Notes: generated by a model from the letters alone, not told the origin. Shown: positions 53,961 to 63,274, counted from the first letter of the stretch. The stretch: DNA of 64,000 nucleotides from Streptomyces sp. NRRL F-2664 (GCF_000719345.1 NZ_JOFX01000006.1:1-64000); one strand, 5' to 3'. Numbers and translations: made by a program.

Positions 53961-55382
53961 TCACTCCTGCGGACCGGACCCGGTCATCCAGCGGTCCGGA
54001 CGGGCCGTCGCTCGGGAGGTGTGCGAGCGGGCGGCCTGCTCGTGCAGGAGCCGCGCCGCCGAGGAGGCCGCCCGCAGCCGGGCGGTGACCGTGCCGTTCG
54101 CCCCGGTGTCCACGTGCACGTCGGCCACCCCGCGGGCGCGGGCCCAGGGCCCCTGGGTGAACCGGACGCTCTGCACCTTGGCGTGCGGGACGATTTCCGT
54201 ACGGCGGCACAGGCGGCCGTGCCGCGCGGCGAACACCTCCGGGGACACCGCCAGGGCGTACCCCTTCCACCACACCGGGACCACCCAGCGGGAGCCGGTG
54301 TCCGGGGAACCCGAGAAGGACAGGCCCGCCAGGTCCACCCCGGGCAGGACCCGGGCGATCACCGCGTACGCGGCGGCGCGCGAGGCCACCGGCACCAGGA
54401 CCTCGTTCTTCGACCCGGCCACGGCCAGCTCCACGCGGACCCGGTCGAAGCGCCGCCACAGCAGCGGCTCCACGATCCGCACGGTCTGCACCCGCCCCGG
54501 CGGCACCGTCTCGTGGGCCCGGTCGAGCATTCCGTGGTCCAGCCGCAGCCCGTCCGGGGACTCCGCGACCCGCCAGTCGTACTCGGTCAGGAAGCGGCCC
54601 GCGGTCCCCGCCCAGACCGCGCCCAGCATCGGCAGCAGGGCGGCGACGGCCACCCACGGGCTGGAGGTGAACGCCCACACGGCGAACGGCGCGACGATCC
54701 CGCCGGCCAGCGCGGCCCACACGCCGAGGCTGAGCACCAGGGACACGGCGAGCTCGCGCGGGGTCACCCGCAGCAGTTCGCGCTGCGGTGCCTCGCCGAG
54801 GCGCACCGCCTCCTCGGGGGCGAAGCCGGCCGCGCGGGCCAGGAGCTCGGCCCGCAGGGCGACGGCTTCCTGCTCGCCGAGGAAGGCCAGCCGGTCCTTC
54901 TCCTCGGTGCCGATCACGTCGAGCCGCAGACTGGCGACGCCGGTCAGCCGGGCCGGCAGCGGCCGGGTGACGTCGACGGCCTGGAGCCGGTCGAGCCGGA
55001 TGTGGGCGGTGCGGCGGAAGAGCAGCCCCGTGCGGATGCGCAGTTCGGTGTCGGTCACCGCGTAGTGGGTGAACCACCAGCTCAGGAACCCGTACACGCC
55101 GAACATCAGGATGACCGCGGCGAGCGTCGCCAGGCGCATGGGCGTGGACAGGTCCGCCATCCAGCGCGCCGCCCGGTCGCCCTGCTGGGCGAGCACGCCG
55201 ACGGTCGCCGCGATCGGCACCCAGGCGCGCCGCAACGGCGTGAGGGGATGCAGCCGCCGCTCGGTCACCGCCCCCGGCTCCCCGCCCGTGCCGGTGGCTG
55301 CCGCAGGGCCCGCCGGAGCGGCCGCATCCGCCGGACCGGTGGGGTCCTCCGGACCGGTGGGAGTCTGCGGACCGGTGGTCAC
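53961..55382 (-). CDS. membrane protein with tandem bPH2 (PH-like) domains, YdbT-like
   Basis: About 473 residues from GTG 55382. The N-terminus is repetitive (PTGPEDPTGPADAA, from repeats of CGGACCGGTGG). Helices near 85-105, 205-225 and 230-250 alternate with bPH2 domains: FTHYAVTDTELRIRTGLLFRRTAHIRLDRLQAVDV, LTEYDWRVAESPDGLRLDHGMLDRAHETVPPGRVQTVRI and CRRTEIVPHAKVQSVRFTQGPWARARG. This is the layout of YdbT-type proteins. It overlaps the YdbS-like gene by 4 nt (GTGA), matching the ydbS-ydbT pair of Bacillus, reported to affect antimicrobial-peptide resistance. Confidence 0.87.
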   Translation of the reverse strand: MTTGPQTPTGPEDPTGPADAAAPAGPAAATGTGGEPGAVTERRLHPLTPLRRAWVPIAATVGVLAQQGDRAARWMADLSTPMRLATLAAVILMFGVYGFLSWWFTHYAVTDTELRIRTGLLFRRTAHIRLDRLQAVDVTRPLPARLTGVASLRLDVIGTEEKDRLAFLGEQEAVALRAELLARAAGFAPEEAVRLGEAPQRELLRVTPRELAVSLVLSLGVWAALAGGIVAPFAVWAFTSSPWVAVAALLPMLGAVWAGTAGRFLTEYDWRVAESPDGLRLDHGMLDRAHETVPPGRVQTVRIVEPLLWRRFDRVRVELAVAGSKNEVLVPVASRAAAYAVIARVLPGVDLAGLSFSGSPDTGSRWVVPVWWKGYALAVSPEVFAARHGRLCRRTEIVPHAKVQSVRFTQGPWARARGVADVHVDTGANGTVTARLRAASSAARLLHEQAARSHTSRATARPDRWMTGSGPQE

Positions 55383-55870
55383 AGGCCCGCCGACCTTGCC
55401 TCGCCGAGGGCGGCGAGGCGGTCGCGCAGCCGCTCCGCCTCGGCCGGGACCAGCCCCGGAATGCGGGCGTCGGTGGCGGCCGCCGCCGTGTGCAGCTGGA
55501 GGGAGGCGAGACCGAAGCGCCGCTCCACCGGGCCCGAGGTGACCTCGACCAGCTGCATCCGGCCGTACGGGACCACCGTCTGCTCCCGCCACAGCACGCC
55601 GCGGCTGATCAGCAGGTCGTCGGGGCGCTCCGCGTACCGCCAGGACCGCCAGTTCCGGCCGAGGAGCACCCAGCCCCAGACCGCCGCGGCGAGCCAGCAC
55701 GCACCGACCGCCGCCCATGCCGGGCCGATGAGCAGGCCGAGCGGGAGCGCCGTCACCACCGCGAGCAGCACGGACCAGACCACGAGCAGCGTCCGCCGCA
55801 GGGTGAGCAGCCCGCCCGGCAGCCCCACCCACCGCGGCCCGTCCGTCTCACCCTTCGTCCCCGTATCCAT
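55379..55870 (-). CDS. membrane protein with one bPH2 domain, YdbS-like
   Basis: 163 residues. Two close helices (about 28-48 and 50-68: LLVVWSVLLAVVTALPLGLLI, WAAVGACWLAAAVWGWVLL) and a cytosolic bPH2 domain (WRYAERPDDLLISRGVLWREQTVVPYGRMQLVEVTSGPVERRFGLASLQLHTA). The C-terminal DARIPGLVPAEAERLRDRLAALG is the usual end. Translationally coupled to the larger PH protein; together they probably form a membrane complex. Confidence 0.88.
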   Translation of the reverse strand: MDTGTKGETDGPRWVGLPGGLLTLRRTLLVVWSVLLAVVTALPLGLLIGPAWAAVGACWLAAAVWGWVLLGRNWRSWRYAERPDDLLISRGVLWREQTVVPYGRMQLVEVTSGPVERRFGLASLQLHTAAAATDARIPGLVPAEAERLRDRLAALGEARSAGL

Positions 55871-55901
55871 GCCCCCACCTTAGGACTGAGACAATGCCCG
55901 C

Positions 55902-57044
55902 ATGACGGAGACCACGGTCGGCATCGGCGGAGCGGCGGAGAGCACCGACATGGTGCTCAACATCGGCCCGCAGCACCCTTCCACGCACGGCGTGCTGCGG
56001 CTGCGGCTCGTCCTGGACGGCGAGCGGATCGTCGCCGCCGAGCCGGTGGTCGGCTACATGCACCGCGGCGCCGAGAAGCTCTTCGAGGCCCGTGACTACC
56101 GCCAGATCGTGATGCTCGCGAACCGCCACGACTGGCTGTCCGCCTTCTCGAACGAGCTGGGCGTGGTCATGGCGGTCGAGCGGATGCTCGGCATGGAGGT
56201 CCCCGAGCGGGCCGTGTGGATGCGGACCCTGCTCGCCGAGCTGAACCGGGTGCTGAACCACCTGATGTTCCTCGGGTCGTACCCGCTCGAACTGGGCGGC
56301 ATCACCCCGATCTTCCACGCGTTCCGCGAGCGCGAGGAGCTCCAGGCGGTCATGGAGGAGATCTCCGGCGGCCGCATGCACTACATGTTCAACCGCGTGG
56401 GCGGCCTGAAGGAGGACCTGCCGGCCGGCTGGCTCGGCCGGGCCCGCGCCGCGATCGCCGACGTGCGCACCCGGATGGACGTCTACGACAAGCTGGTCCA
56501 CGGCAACGAGATCTTCCGCGGCCGCACCCGCGGCGTCGGGGTCCTGTCCGCCGAGGCGGTACACGCGTACGGGGTCTCCGGTCCGATCGCCCGCGCCTCC
56601 GGCGTCGACTTCGACCTGCGCCGCGACGAGCCCTACCTGGCCTACGGCGAGCTCCAGGACGTCCTGAAGGTGGTCACCCGGACCGAGGGCGACTGCCTGG
56701 CCCGCTTCGAGTGCCTGCTGGAGCAGACCCACAACTCCCTGGACCTCGCCGTGGCCTGCCTGGACCGGATGGACGGCCTCCCGCCGGGTCCGGTCAACCA
56801 GCGCCTGCCCAAGGTCCTGAAGGCGCCCGAGGGCCACACCTACGCCTGGACCGAGAACCCGCTGGGCATCAACGGCTACTACCTGGTGTCGAAGGGCGAG
56901 AAGACCCCGTACCGGCTGAAGCTGCGCAGCGCCTCCTACAACAACATCCAGGCGCTGGCCGTGCTGCTGCCGGGGCAGCTGGTCGCGGACATGGTGTCGA
57001 TCCTCGGCTCGCTGTTCTTCGTGGTCGGCGACATCGACAAGTAG
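55902..57044 (+). CDS. nuoD: orphan NADH-quinone oxidoreductase subunit D
   Basis: The 49-kDa-type quinone-site subunit of complex I. 380 residues, shorter than the ~440 typical of operon-encoded actinobacterial NuoD. Family motifs: [23 protein letters not shown] (quinone-site His), [60 protein letters not shown] and [14 protein letters not shown] at the end. No other nuo genes are near, so this is a second, solitary copy like nuoD2 of S. coelicolor. The start is 31 bp from the divergent PH gene. Confidence 0.92.
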   Translation: MTETTVGIGGAAESTDMVLNIGPQHPSTHGVLRLRLVLDGERIVAAEPVVGYMHRGAEKLFEARDYRQIVMLANRHDWLSAFSNELGVVMAVERMLGMEVPERAVWMRTLLAELNRVLNHLMFLGSYPLELGGITPIFHAFREREELQAVMEEISGGRMHYMFNRVGGLKEDLPAGWLGRARAAIADVRTRMDVYDKLVHGNEIFRGRTRGVGVLSAEAVHAYGVSGPIARASGVDFDLRRDEPYLAYGELQDVLKVVTRTEGDCLARFECLLEQTHNSLDLAVACLDRMDGLPPGPVNQRLPKVLKAPEGHTYAWTENPLGINGYYLVSKGEKTPYRLKLRSASYNNIQALAVLLPGQLVADMVSILGSLFFVVGDIDK

Positions 57045-57139
57045 CGGAGCGCCCGCACGGGGCCGGGCCGACCGGACGGCGGGCCGGGGAGCGGCCGGGC
57101 CGGGGGTGGTTGTCCGTGCGGCAGGGCAGACTTGGCGCC

Positions 57140-57355
57140 ATGTCCCACTCCCCCCGCCGGGCGTGCCCGGCCTGCGGCCGCGACTGCGCCGTCACCGCGG
57201 GCCGCATCGCCCGCCACGACCCGCCCGCCCCGCGCGACCGCGCGGACCTCGTGTCCTGCCCCGGCTCCCGGGCCCGGGTGGTGCTCGGCGCCGCCGCACC
57301 GACCCTGGACGGCTTCGTACTGCCCGAGTTCCCCGGGCAGCTGCCGCTCTTCTGA
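57140..57355 (+). CDS. small zinc-ribbon-like protein
   Basis: 71 residues: MSHSPRRACPACGRDCAVTAGRIARHDPP... The N-terminal C-P-x-C-G-x2-C cluster plus CPGS (Cys near 40) and a His in RIARHDPP could bind zinc. The C-terminal TLDGFVLPEFPGQLPLF is hydrophobic and conserved-looking. A GCTCTTC/GAAGAGC hairpin (57346-57362) spans its stop codon. It is about 95 bp after nuoD, with GGGTGG-type GC-rich spacing. Function unknown. Confidence 0.65.
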   Translation: MSHSPRRACPACGRDCAVTAGRIARHDPPAPRDRADLVSCPGSRARVVLGAAAPTLDGFVLPEFPGQLPLF

Positions 57356-57370
57356 GAAGAGCCCGTAGGA

Positions 57371-58363
57371 CTACGAGATCGCGGTGCGCAGCCGGACCAC
57401 GTCGATCGGCTCGGTCTCGTCGTGGGCCGTCAGGTCGATGACCTGGCCCACCGCGCGGGTCTCGTCGGTCGGCGCCTTGAACTCCGGCTCAGTGGTCTCC
57501 TGGGCGGACTCCGCCTTGTGGACGGCGAGGGCCTCGGCCCCGACGACGTCGGCGAGGTCCTCGTTCTGGACGGCCTCGATCGCCGCGCGGGCCTGCGCCG
57601 AGTTCTTCGTACCGAAGAAGTCGAAGCCGCCCTCGACCCGGGAGGCCGTGCGCCGCTGGGCCGCGTACGGGGTCATGGCGGCCGCCGGCCGGCGGGCCGG
57701 GACGGAGGAGGCCGGCGACGTCACGGGCAGCTCGCCCACGGCCCGTGCCGTGGGCAGCGCCCGCTCCTGCGCCTTGCGGGCCAGCGCGGCCATGGCCGCA
57801 TGGGCCCGGGCGTAGCCGACGGAGGTGGGGGCGCCCGCCGAGGTGCGTTCCTCGGAGACGGCCGGGAGCTGCTTCGGGTCCGCCGCGGCCGGGGCCGCAG
57901 CGGCCTCGATGGCCAGCAGCCGGCGCTTCTCCAGGGCACTGGCGCGCTCGGTCTCGGCCGTCGCGTACCTGCGCAGCAGCGCCGCGTGCTCGCCCCGCAG
58001 GCCTGCCAGTTCGACGCGCTTGGCCCGCAGCTTGGCGTCGAGCCGGCCCCGCAGCATCCGGGCCTCTTCGAGCTCGGACTCCAGCTCGGCGATCCGCTCG
58101 TCGGTGCGCCACTCGTCCTTGACGCGCTCGCGGGCCAGTTCCGCGACGCGGCGGCCGGCGGCGCGGTCCCAGGAACGCATCACGACGGCGCCGGCGGTCC
58201 CGGCGGCCGCGGCGAGGGCCACGAGCAGCCGCAGCGCGGTCGCGTCGTCGGGGCCGGCCAGCAGCCAGGCCGATCCGGCGCTGGCGACGCAGACAGCGGC
58301 GACGGCCGTCGGAGTGAGCAGCCGGTGCAGGGGTTCGGGATTGCGGTGGCGTCCTCGGGGCAT
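57371..58363 (-). CDS. membrane-anchored coiled-coil protein of unknown function
   Basis: 330 residues from ATG 58363 (MPRGRHRNPEPLHRLL). Two closely spaced helices (about 15-36 and 42-60) are followed by a long coiled coil (about 65-150, RIAELESELEEARMLRGRLDAKLRAKRVELAGLRGEH), an Ala/Pro-rich stretch, and a conserved-looking C-terminal part GGFDFFGTKNSAQARAAIEAVQNEDLADVVG. Both helices plus coil suggest a cytosolic scaffold at the membrane. Family not recognised. Confidence 0.72.
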   Translation of the reverse strand: MPRGRHRNPEPLHRLLTPTAVAAVCVASAGSAWLLAGPDDATALRLLVALAAAAGTAGAVVMRSWDRAAGRRVAELARERVKDEWRTDERIAELESELEEARMLRGRLDAKLRAKRVELAGLRGEHAALLRRYATAETERASALEKRRLLAIEAAAAPAAADPKQLPAVSEERTSAGAPTSVGYARAHAAMAALARKAQERALPTARAVGELPVTSPASSVPARRPAAAMTPYAAQRRTASRVEGGFDFFGTKNSAQARAAIEAVQNEDLADVVGAEALAVHKAESAQETTEPEFKAPTDETRAVGQVIDLTAHDETEPIDVVRLRTAIS

Positions 58364-58460
58364 GGCCTGAAATTTACAGGGCGTGGGGGTCGTGCGGGAT
58401 ACCCACCCGGCAATCTGTTCCCGGGCAGTTACCCCGCATTTCCCCACCGACCGGCATGCA

Positions 58461-59441
58461 CTACTTCTTCAGAAGGCCCTTCGCCTCCAGGTAGCTCTTC
58501 GCGACATCGGCGGGCTTGGCGCGCTCGGCGTCCACCTTGCGGTTCAGGTCGGTGAGGTCGGCGGTCGTGAGGACCTTGGTCAGCCTGTCGAGGGCGGCCG
58601 CGACCTCGGGGGCGCCGGCGTCCTTGGCGTTGACCACCGGCAGGACGTTGTCCGCGTTCTGCAGCTTCTTGTCGTCCTCCAGCAGGACCAGTCCGAAGCT
58701 GTCGAGGGTGGCGTCCGTGGTCGTGGTGAGCACGAGCTGGTCGACGCCGTCCTTGACGGCCTGCTTGGCCTGCGGGGTGCCGACGCCCTTCGGGTCGATA
58801 CCGGAAACCTGAATTCCGTATGTCTTCGTCAGTCCCGGTCCGCAGAAGGGGCGGACGGAGCATTCGTCGCCCGCCGCGATCTTCACCTTCAGTCCCGACC
58901 TGCCAAGATCGGAAAGGGTCCGGACGTTGTTCTTCTCGGCGAATTCCTTGGTCACCGCGAATGCGTTCTGGTCTACGGCGGAGCCGGCGGGCAGCACCTT
59001 CAGCCCGAGCGGAGCGGCGAGCTTCTCCAGTCCCGCCACCGTCGCCGCGACGTCGCTGGAGGCGACCGGCTTCTCCTCGGGCGCCTTCGGCCCGTTCACC
59101 TTGGCGTTGAGGAACTCCGCCAGCGTGGCCGCGTACTCGGGGACGACGTCGATCTCGCCCTTCTCCAGTGAGGGCTCGTACAGCTCGCGGTTGTTGACCG
59201 TCTTGACGGCCGTGCTGTAGCCGGCGTCCTTGAGGACCTGCGCGTACAGCTCCGCCAGCACGTTGGACTCGGTGAACCCGGCGGCGCCGATCACCAGGCT
59301 GCCCTTGCCGTCCGCGGCGGGGGCGGCGCCGGAGCCGCCGTCCTTGCTCTTCTCCAGGCTGTCACCGCCGCACGCGGCCAGCGACACCGTCAGGGCCAGG
59401 GCGCCCAGGGACGCGCCGAGGACGCGCGTGGTCTTGGTCAT
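58461..59441 (-). CDS. glycine betaine/choline-type ABC transporter substrate-binding lipoprotein
   Basis: 326 residues. Lipobox LAAC (about 21-24) after MTKTTRVLGASLGALALTVS. The periplasmic-type fold is OpuAC/ProX/OsmF-like: KGSLVIGAAGFTESNVLAELYAQVLKDAGYSTAVKTV, ELYEPSLEKGEIDVVPEYAATLAEFLN and LDSFGLVLLEDDKKLQNADNVLPVVN. It delivers a compatible solute to the two permeases upstream. Last gene of the permease-permease-SBP operon; 35 bp from the preceding gene. Confidence 0.9.
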   Translation of the reverse strand: MTKTTRVLGASLGALALTVSLAACGGDSLEKSKDGGSGAAPAADGKGSLVIGAAGFTESNVLAELYAQVLKDAGYSTAVKTVNNRELYEPSLEKGEIDVVPEYAATLAEFLNAKVNGPKAPEEKPVASSDVAATVAGLEKLAAPLGLKVLPAGSAVDQNAFAVTKEFAEKNNVRTLSDLGRSGLKVKIAAGDECSVRPFCGPGLTKTYGIQVSGIDPKGVGTPQAKQAVKDGVDQLVLTTTTDATLDSFGLVLLEDDKKLQNADNVLPVVNAKDAGAPEVAAALDRLTKVLTTADLTDLNRKVDAERAKPADVAKSYLEAKGLLKK

Positions 59442-59476
59442 GGAGTTGCTCCGTTCGAAAGAGAGGAGTACGGGAA

Positions 59477-60130
59477 TCAGCGGGCCCGGGGCAGCAACCG
59501 GTCGGCCGCCACCAGTACGCCCTCCACCAGCAGGGCCAGGGCGGCCACGAGCAGGGCCCCGGCCACGACCTGGGACGTGTTGTAGGTGTTGAAGCCGGCG
59601 GTGATGATCCGGCCCAGGCCGCCCTGCCCGACCATGGCCGCGATCGTGGCCGTGGCGACGACCTGCACCGCGCCCGAACGCAGCCCGGTCATCACCAGGC
59701 CGCGGGCGAGCGGCAGTTCCACCCGCCAGAAGAGCTGCCCGCCGGACATGCCCATCCCGCGGGCGGCCTCCACCACCGAGCGGTCCACCTCGCGCATACC
59801 CACGTACGCGTTGGTCAACAGGGGCGGCACCGCGAACAGCACGAGGGCGGCCACCGTCGGCAGGTAGCCCGCGTTGCGCAGCGGGGAGACCATGAAGAGC
59901 GCCAGCACCGCGAAGACCGGTACCGCCCGGCCGGCGTTGGAGACGTTGACCGCGAGAGTGCCCCCGCGGCCGAGGTGCCCGAGGTACAGGCCGATGGGCA
60001 GCGCGACCGCGCAGGCGAGCGCCAGGGCCAGCCCGCTGACGTAGACGTGCTCGCCGAGCCGGTGCCAGACGCCGTTCTCCCCGGCCCAGTTGGCTCCGTC
60101 CGCGAGCCAGTCCCAGGCTCCTCCCACCAC
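59477..60130 (-). CDS. betaine/choline-type ABC transporter permease (second)
   Basis: About 217 residues, five to six helices. The EAA-type loop VDRSVVEAARGMGMSGGQLFWRVELPLARGLVMTG (about 120-150) is typical of OpuCB/YehY permeases; family landmarks IAAMVGQGGLGRIITAGFNTYNTSQVVAGALLVA are near the end. The start is one of GTG 60130, GTG 60127 or TTG 60136, just after the stop of the first permease (60142), so translation is coupled. Confidence 0.88.
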   Translation of the reverse strand: MVGGAWDWLADGANWAGENGVWHRLGEHVYVSGLALALACAVALPIGLYLGHLGRGGTLAVNVSNAGRAVPVFAVLALFMVSPLRNAGYLPTVAALVLFAVPPLLTNAYVGMREVDRSVVEAARGMGMSGGQLFWRVELPLARGLVMTGLRSGAVQVVATATIAAMVGQGGLGRIITAGFNTYNTSQVVAGALLVAALALLVEGVLVAADRLLPRAR

Positions 60131-60141
60131 GCCCAAGCCCG

Positions 60142-60849
60142 TCAGGCCCCCTTCGCCGGAGCGGCGGTCCCGGCCCCGGCCCGGGTCCACGGCGTGAGCA
60201 GCCGCTGCACGGCGAGCAGCAGCAGGTCCGCGACGAGAGCGAGCAGGACGCACAGCACCGACGCGGTGAGCACCTGCGCCTTGAAGGAACTGTTCACCGC
60301 GGGGGCGATGAGGTTGCCGAGGCCGCCCTTGCCGACGATGGAGCCGACGGTGGTCAGCGCGACCGTCGAGACGGTGGCGATCCGCACCCCGGCGAGCAGC
60401 GCGGGCAGCGCCAGCGGCAGTTCCACCTGCCACAGCAGCCGTCCGGGCCCATACCCCATACCGCGCGCGGCCTCACGGACCTCCTCCGGCACGGCCTCCA
60501 GGCCGGCCAGGGCGTTGCGGACCAGGATGGTCAGCGAGTACAGCACCAGACCGGTCACGACCAGCGCCGCCGACAGGCCGAAGACGGGCAGCAGCAGGGA
60601 GAACATGGCCAGGGACGGCACCGTGTAGAGCAGGGTGGTGAAGGTGAGCACGGGCGCCGACCAGCGTCGGCCGCGGCGGGCCAGCAGGGCCAGCGGCACG
60701 GACACGACCAGGCCGATCAGGACGGACACACCGGTGATCCACACGTGTTCGACGGTGGCGTCGGTCAGTTCCTGGGAGCGGGAGGTGACGTAGTCCCAGC
60801 ACAGCCAGTCGTTCGCCACCAGGCAGTTCTGCCCCGCCACGCACCCCAC
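60142..60849 (-). CDS. betaine/choline-type ABC transporter permease (first)
   Basis: 235 residues from GTG 60849 (or GTG 60840). Six helices; the EAA loop is EVREAARGMGYGPGRLLWQVELPLALPALLAGV. The N-terminus ANDWLCWDYVTSRSQELTDATVEHVWITGVSVLIGLVVSVPLALLARR is typical of OpuCD/OpuCB proteins. Two permeases, rather than one used twice, form the membrane channel with the ATPase at 60990. Promoter in the divergent gap 60850-60989. Confidence 0.9.
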   Translation of the reverse strand: MGCVAGQNCLVANDWLCWDYVTSRSQELTDATVEHVWITGVSVLIGLVVSVPLALLARRGRRWSAPVLTFTTLLYTVPSLAMFSLLLPVFGLSAALVVTGLVLYSLTILVRNALAGLEAVPEEVREAARGMGYGPGRLLWQVELPLALPALLAGVRIATVSTVALTTVGSIVGKGGLGNLIAPAVNSSFKAQVLTASVLCVLLALVADLLLLAVQRLLTPWTRAGAGTAAPAKGA

Positions 60850-60989
60850 CCCCCGTCATGACACGTACGTATGCTCGACAGCCCGGCCTTGGACGACCCT
60901 AACCCCCGCCGCTGCCGATGGCCGGAATCTTTCGCACAGGGCAACACGCCCTTCACATTCGGGCGGCATACGTGGGGAAGGATGGGCCC

Positions 60990-61952
60990 GTGATCCGATT
61001 CGAGCATGTGACCAAGCGCTACCCCGACGGGACGACGGCCGTCGAGGACCTGTCCTTCGAGGTGGCGGAAGGAGAGCTGGTCACCCTGGTCGGACCGTCG
61101 GGCTGCGGCAAGACGACCACCATGAAGATGGTCAACCGGCTCATCGACCCCACCTCCGGCCGGATCCTGCTCGGCGGCGAGGACATCGCGGCCGCCGACC
61201 CGGTCGAGCTGCGCCGCCGGATCGGGTACGTCATCCAGCAGGTCGGGCTCTTCCCGCACAAGACGGTGCTGGAGAACACCGCGACCGTGCCGCAGCTCCT
61301 CGGCACCCCCCGGGCCGCGGCCCGCGCCCGCGCGGCCGAGCTGCTCGAACTGGTCGGGCTGGACCCCGCGGTGTACGGCGGCCGCTACCCGGAGCAGTTG
61401 TCGGGCGGCCAGCGCCAGCGCGTCGGCGTGGCCCGGGCGCTCGCCGCCGACCCGCCGGTCCTGCTGATGGACGAACCCTTCGGCGCCGTGGACCCGGTGG
61501 TGCGCGAACGCCTCCAGAACGAGTTCCTGACCCTGCAGAGGACCGTGCGCAAGACGATCCTGCTGGTCACCCACGACCTGGAGGAGGCGATCCGGCTCGG
61601 CGACCGCATCGCCGTCTACGGGACGGGCAGCATCGAGCAGTTCGCCCGCCCGGCGGAGGTGCTCGCCGCACCCGCCACCCCCTACGTGGCCTCCTTCGTC
61701 GGCGCCGACCGGGGACTGAAGCGGCTCTCCGTCACCACGGTCGGGGCCGGCGACCTGACACCCGCCGACGGCCAGGCTCCGCCGGTGTCGGTGCACCTGG
61801 GCGCGACGCTGCGCGAGGCGCTCGCCGCACTCCTGCAGGAGGACTCGGGCCGCATCGGCGTCACCGACCCCGACACCGGCGAGCTGGCCGGCGTACTGAC
61901 CCCGGACGACGTCCACCGGGCGCTGCGCCGGGCCGAGTTGCAGGAGGCATGA
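60990..61952 (+). CDS. betaine/choline-type ABC transporter ATP-binding protein
   Basis: 320 residues from GTG 60990. Walker A GPSGCGKTTTMKMVNRL (about 37-53), Q loop VIQQVGLFPHKTVLEN, signature LSGGQRQRVGVARALA, Walker B LLMDEPFGAVDP and His in LLVTHDLEEAI. A single, partial CBS domain (about 265-318, LREALAALLQEDSGRIGVTDPDTGELAGVLTPDDV) follows; in OpuA-type importers CBS domains sense ionic strength. It is divergent from its permease and binding-protein genes, which is unusual. Confidence 0.92.
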   Translation: MIRFEHVTKRYPDGTTAVEDLSFEVAEGELVTLVGPSGCGKTTTMKMVNRLIDPTSGRILLGGEDIAAADPVELRRRIGYVIQQVGLFPHKTVLENTATVPQLLGTPRAAARARAAELLELVGLDPAVYGGRYPEQLSGGQRQRVGVARALAADPPVLLMDEPFGAVDPVVRERLQNEFLTLQRTVRKTILLVTHDLEEAIRLGDRIAVYGTGSIEQFARPAEVLAAPATPYVASFVGADRGLKRLSVTTVGAGDLTPADGQAPPVSVHLGATLREALAALLQEDSGRIGVTDPDTGELAGVLTPDDVHRALRRAELQEA

Positions 61953-61982
61953 GAAAGGGGCCCGACCGGTGGTCGGGCCCCT
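61953..61982. terminator. terminator between ABC ATPase and esterase genes
   Basis: A perfect 12-bp stem (61956-61967 with 61971-61982), 3-nt loop, starts 3 nt after the ATPase stop. On the minus strand it is followed by TTTCTC, so it is a better terminator for the convergent esterase gene (stop at 62013). Confidence 0.78.
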
Positions 61983-62012
61983 GCCCTGCTCCGCGGCCGT
62001 GCCGCACGGCCG

Positions 62013-63122
62013 TCAGGCCTGGATGCGGCCGCTCATCCACACCAGCATCGGCGGGATCTCACGGCGCCACGTGTTGAAGTTGTGGCCGCCGCTGTCGAGG
62101 ATGATGGACGAGACCCGGTCCGGGCCCTGCACCTTCTTGATGAACTTCCGGGTGTCCGCCAGGTTCGGCTCGCCCTTCTCGCTGCTGGTGACGAGGAAGG
62201 ACGTACCGGCCGGCTTCTTGTTCTCCATGACGTGGAGGATGTCCGCGCGCTTCTTCAGCTTCTGGTCGCCGTGGAAGAGGTCACCGGTCGTCGGGTCGTC
62301 CGGAGCGTCGTAGTACGCGGACAGGCCGGCCGCGGCACCGAAGGTCTGCGGGTAGTGCGCGGCGATCTTCAGGGCGCAGTAACCACCCGTGGAGTTGCCG
62401 ATGAAGCCCATGTTCTCGGGCTTCTTGCCGACCCGGAAGGTGTCTTGAACGGCCTGCGGGAGGTCCACTCCGAAGAAGGTCTCGGTCTGCGGCCCGTCGG
62501 GGATGTCCACGCACTCGGTGTCCCGCGGCGGCGCCACCGTCGGGCGCAGCATGACCAGGATCATCGGCTTCATCTTGCCCGACTTGGACAGGCTGAAGGC
62601 CTTCATCGGGTAGTCGAGCCCCTTGATCAGGTTCTCGGCGGTACCCGGGTAGCCCGTCAGGACGATGGACGCCGGGAAGGTCTTGTCCTTGTACTGCGGC
62701 TGGAAGTACTCCGGCGGCAGCCACACGTAGCCCGGGCTCGTGATCTTCGACTTCTGCCCGGATATGGCAACCTTCAGGATCTGACCGCCCACCTGCGGCT
62801 TGGCGCCGCCGGGCACGTCCAGCTTCTGCTTGTCGACGACCTTGATGTCCTTGCTGCTCATCGAGTGGTCGACGACCTTGCCCATCGACGTCTCCCGACC
62901 GAACAGGTCGGCCCAGGAACCGTAGAACAGGAACGACTTGTTGGCCGCGAGCCCCACCGCCGAGAACAGCGCCAGCTGGGTCGCCAGCAGGAGCCCGATC
63001 CGGCCGGACACCGCACGCCAGGTGCGGCCCGAGAGCTTCGGCCAGAACCAGATGGTGGCGGCGAACAGCAGCACACCGGCGAGGACGGCCAGCGCCAGGA
63101 CCGTATTACTGGTGAGACCCAT
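62013..63122 (-). CDS. membrane-anchored esterase, antigen 85/esterase-D fold
   Basis: 369 residues. Two N-terminal helices (about 8-27 and 40-60) anchor it. The outer alpha/beta-hydrolase domain (about 115-365) contains YVWLPPEYF, ASIVLTGYPGTAENLIKGLDYP, nucleophile motif MGFIGNSTGGYCALKIAAHYP (Ser244), and the catalytic His in ILDSGGHNFNTWRREIPPML. It resembles Streptomyces/Corynebacterium esterases related to mycolyltransferases; with no mycolic acids in Streptomyces, a wall-ester substrate is only a guess. It is divergent from the MprF-like gene. Confidence 0.87.
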   Translation of the reverse strand: MGLTSNTVLALAVLAGVLLFAATIWFWPKLSGRTWRAVSGRIGLLLATQLALFSAVGLAANKSFLFYGSWADLFGRETSMGKVVDHSMSSKDIKVVDKQKLDVPGGAKPQVGGQILKVAISGQKSKITSPGYVWLPPEYFQPQYKDKTFPASIVLTGYPGTAENLIKGLDYPMKAFSLSKSGKMKPMILVMLRPTVAPPRDTECVDIPDGPQTETFFGVDLPQAVQDTFRVGKKPENMGFIGNSTGGYCALKIAAHYPQTFGAAAGLSAYYDAPDDPTTGDLFHGDQKLKKRADILHVMENKKPAGTSFLVTSSEKGEPNLADTRKFIKKVQGPDRVSSIILDSGGHNFNTWRREIPPMLVWMSGRIQA

Positions 63123-63274
63123 GAGCAGTCAGTCGACTTTCTGATGGCAGGACTGGAAATTTCCGGCGGAAGAGTGAACCCGCTGTCCGTCGATGTCGTC
63201 CTAAGGGACGCACCACACACCGGAGGCTGTCGCGGCCTTCGGCCACATGATCTCTCGCGGAGCAACGGGAAGCG

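Noticed and set aside
63155..63164. GGAAATTTCC palindrome as a SigE promoter or operator for the MprF-like gene
   Set aside because: It does not match the GGAAC-type SigE -35 with a -10 at proper spacing, and a 10-bp palindrome alone is weak evidence.
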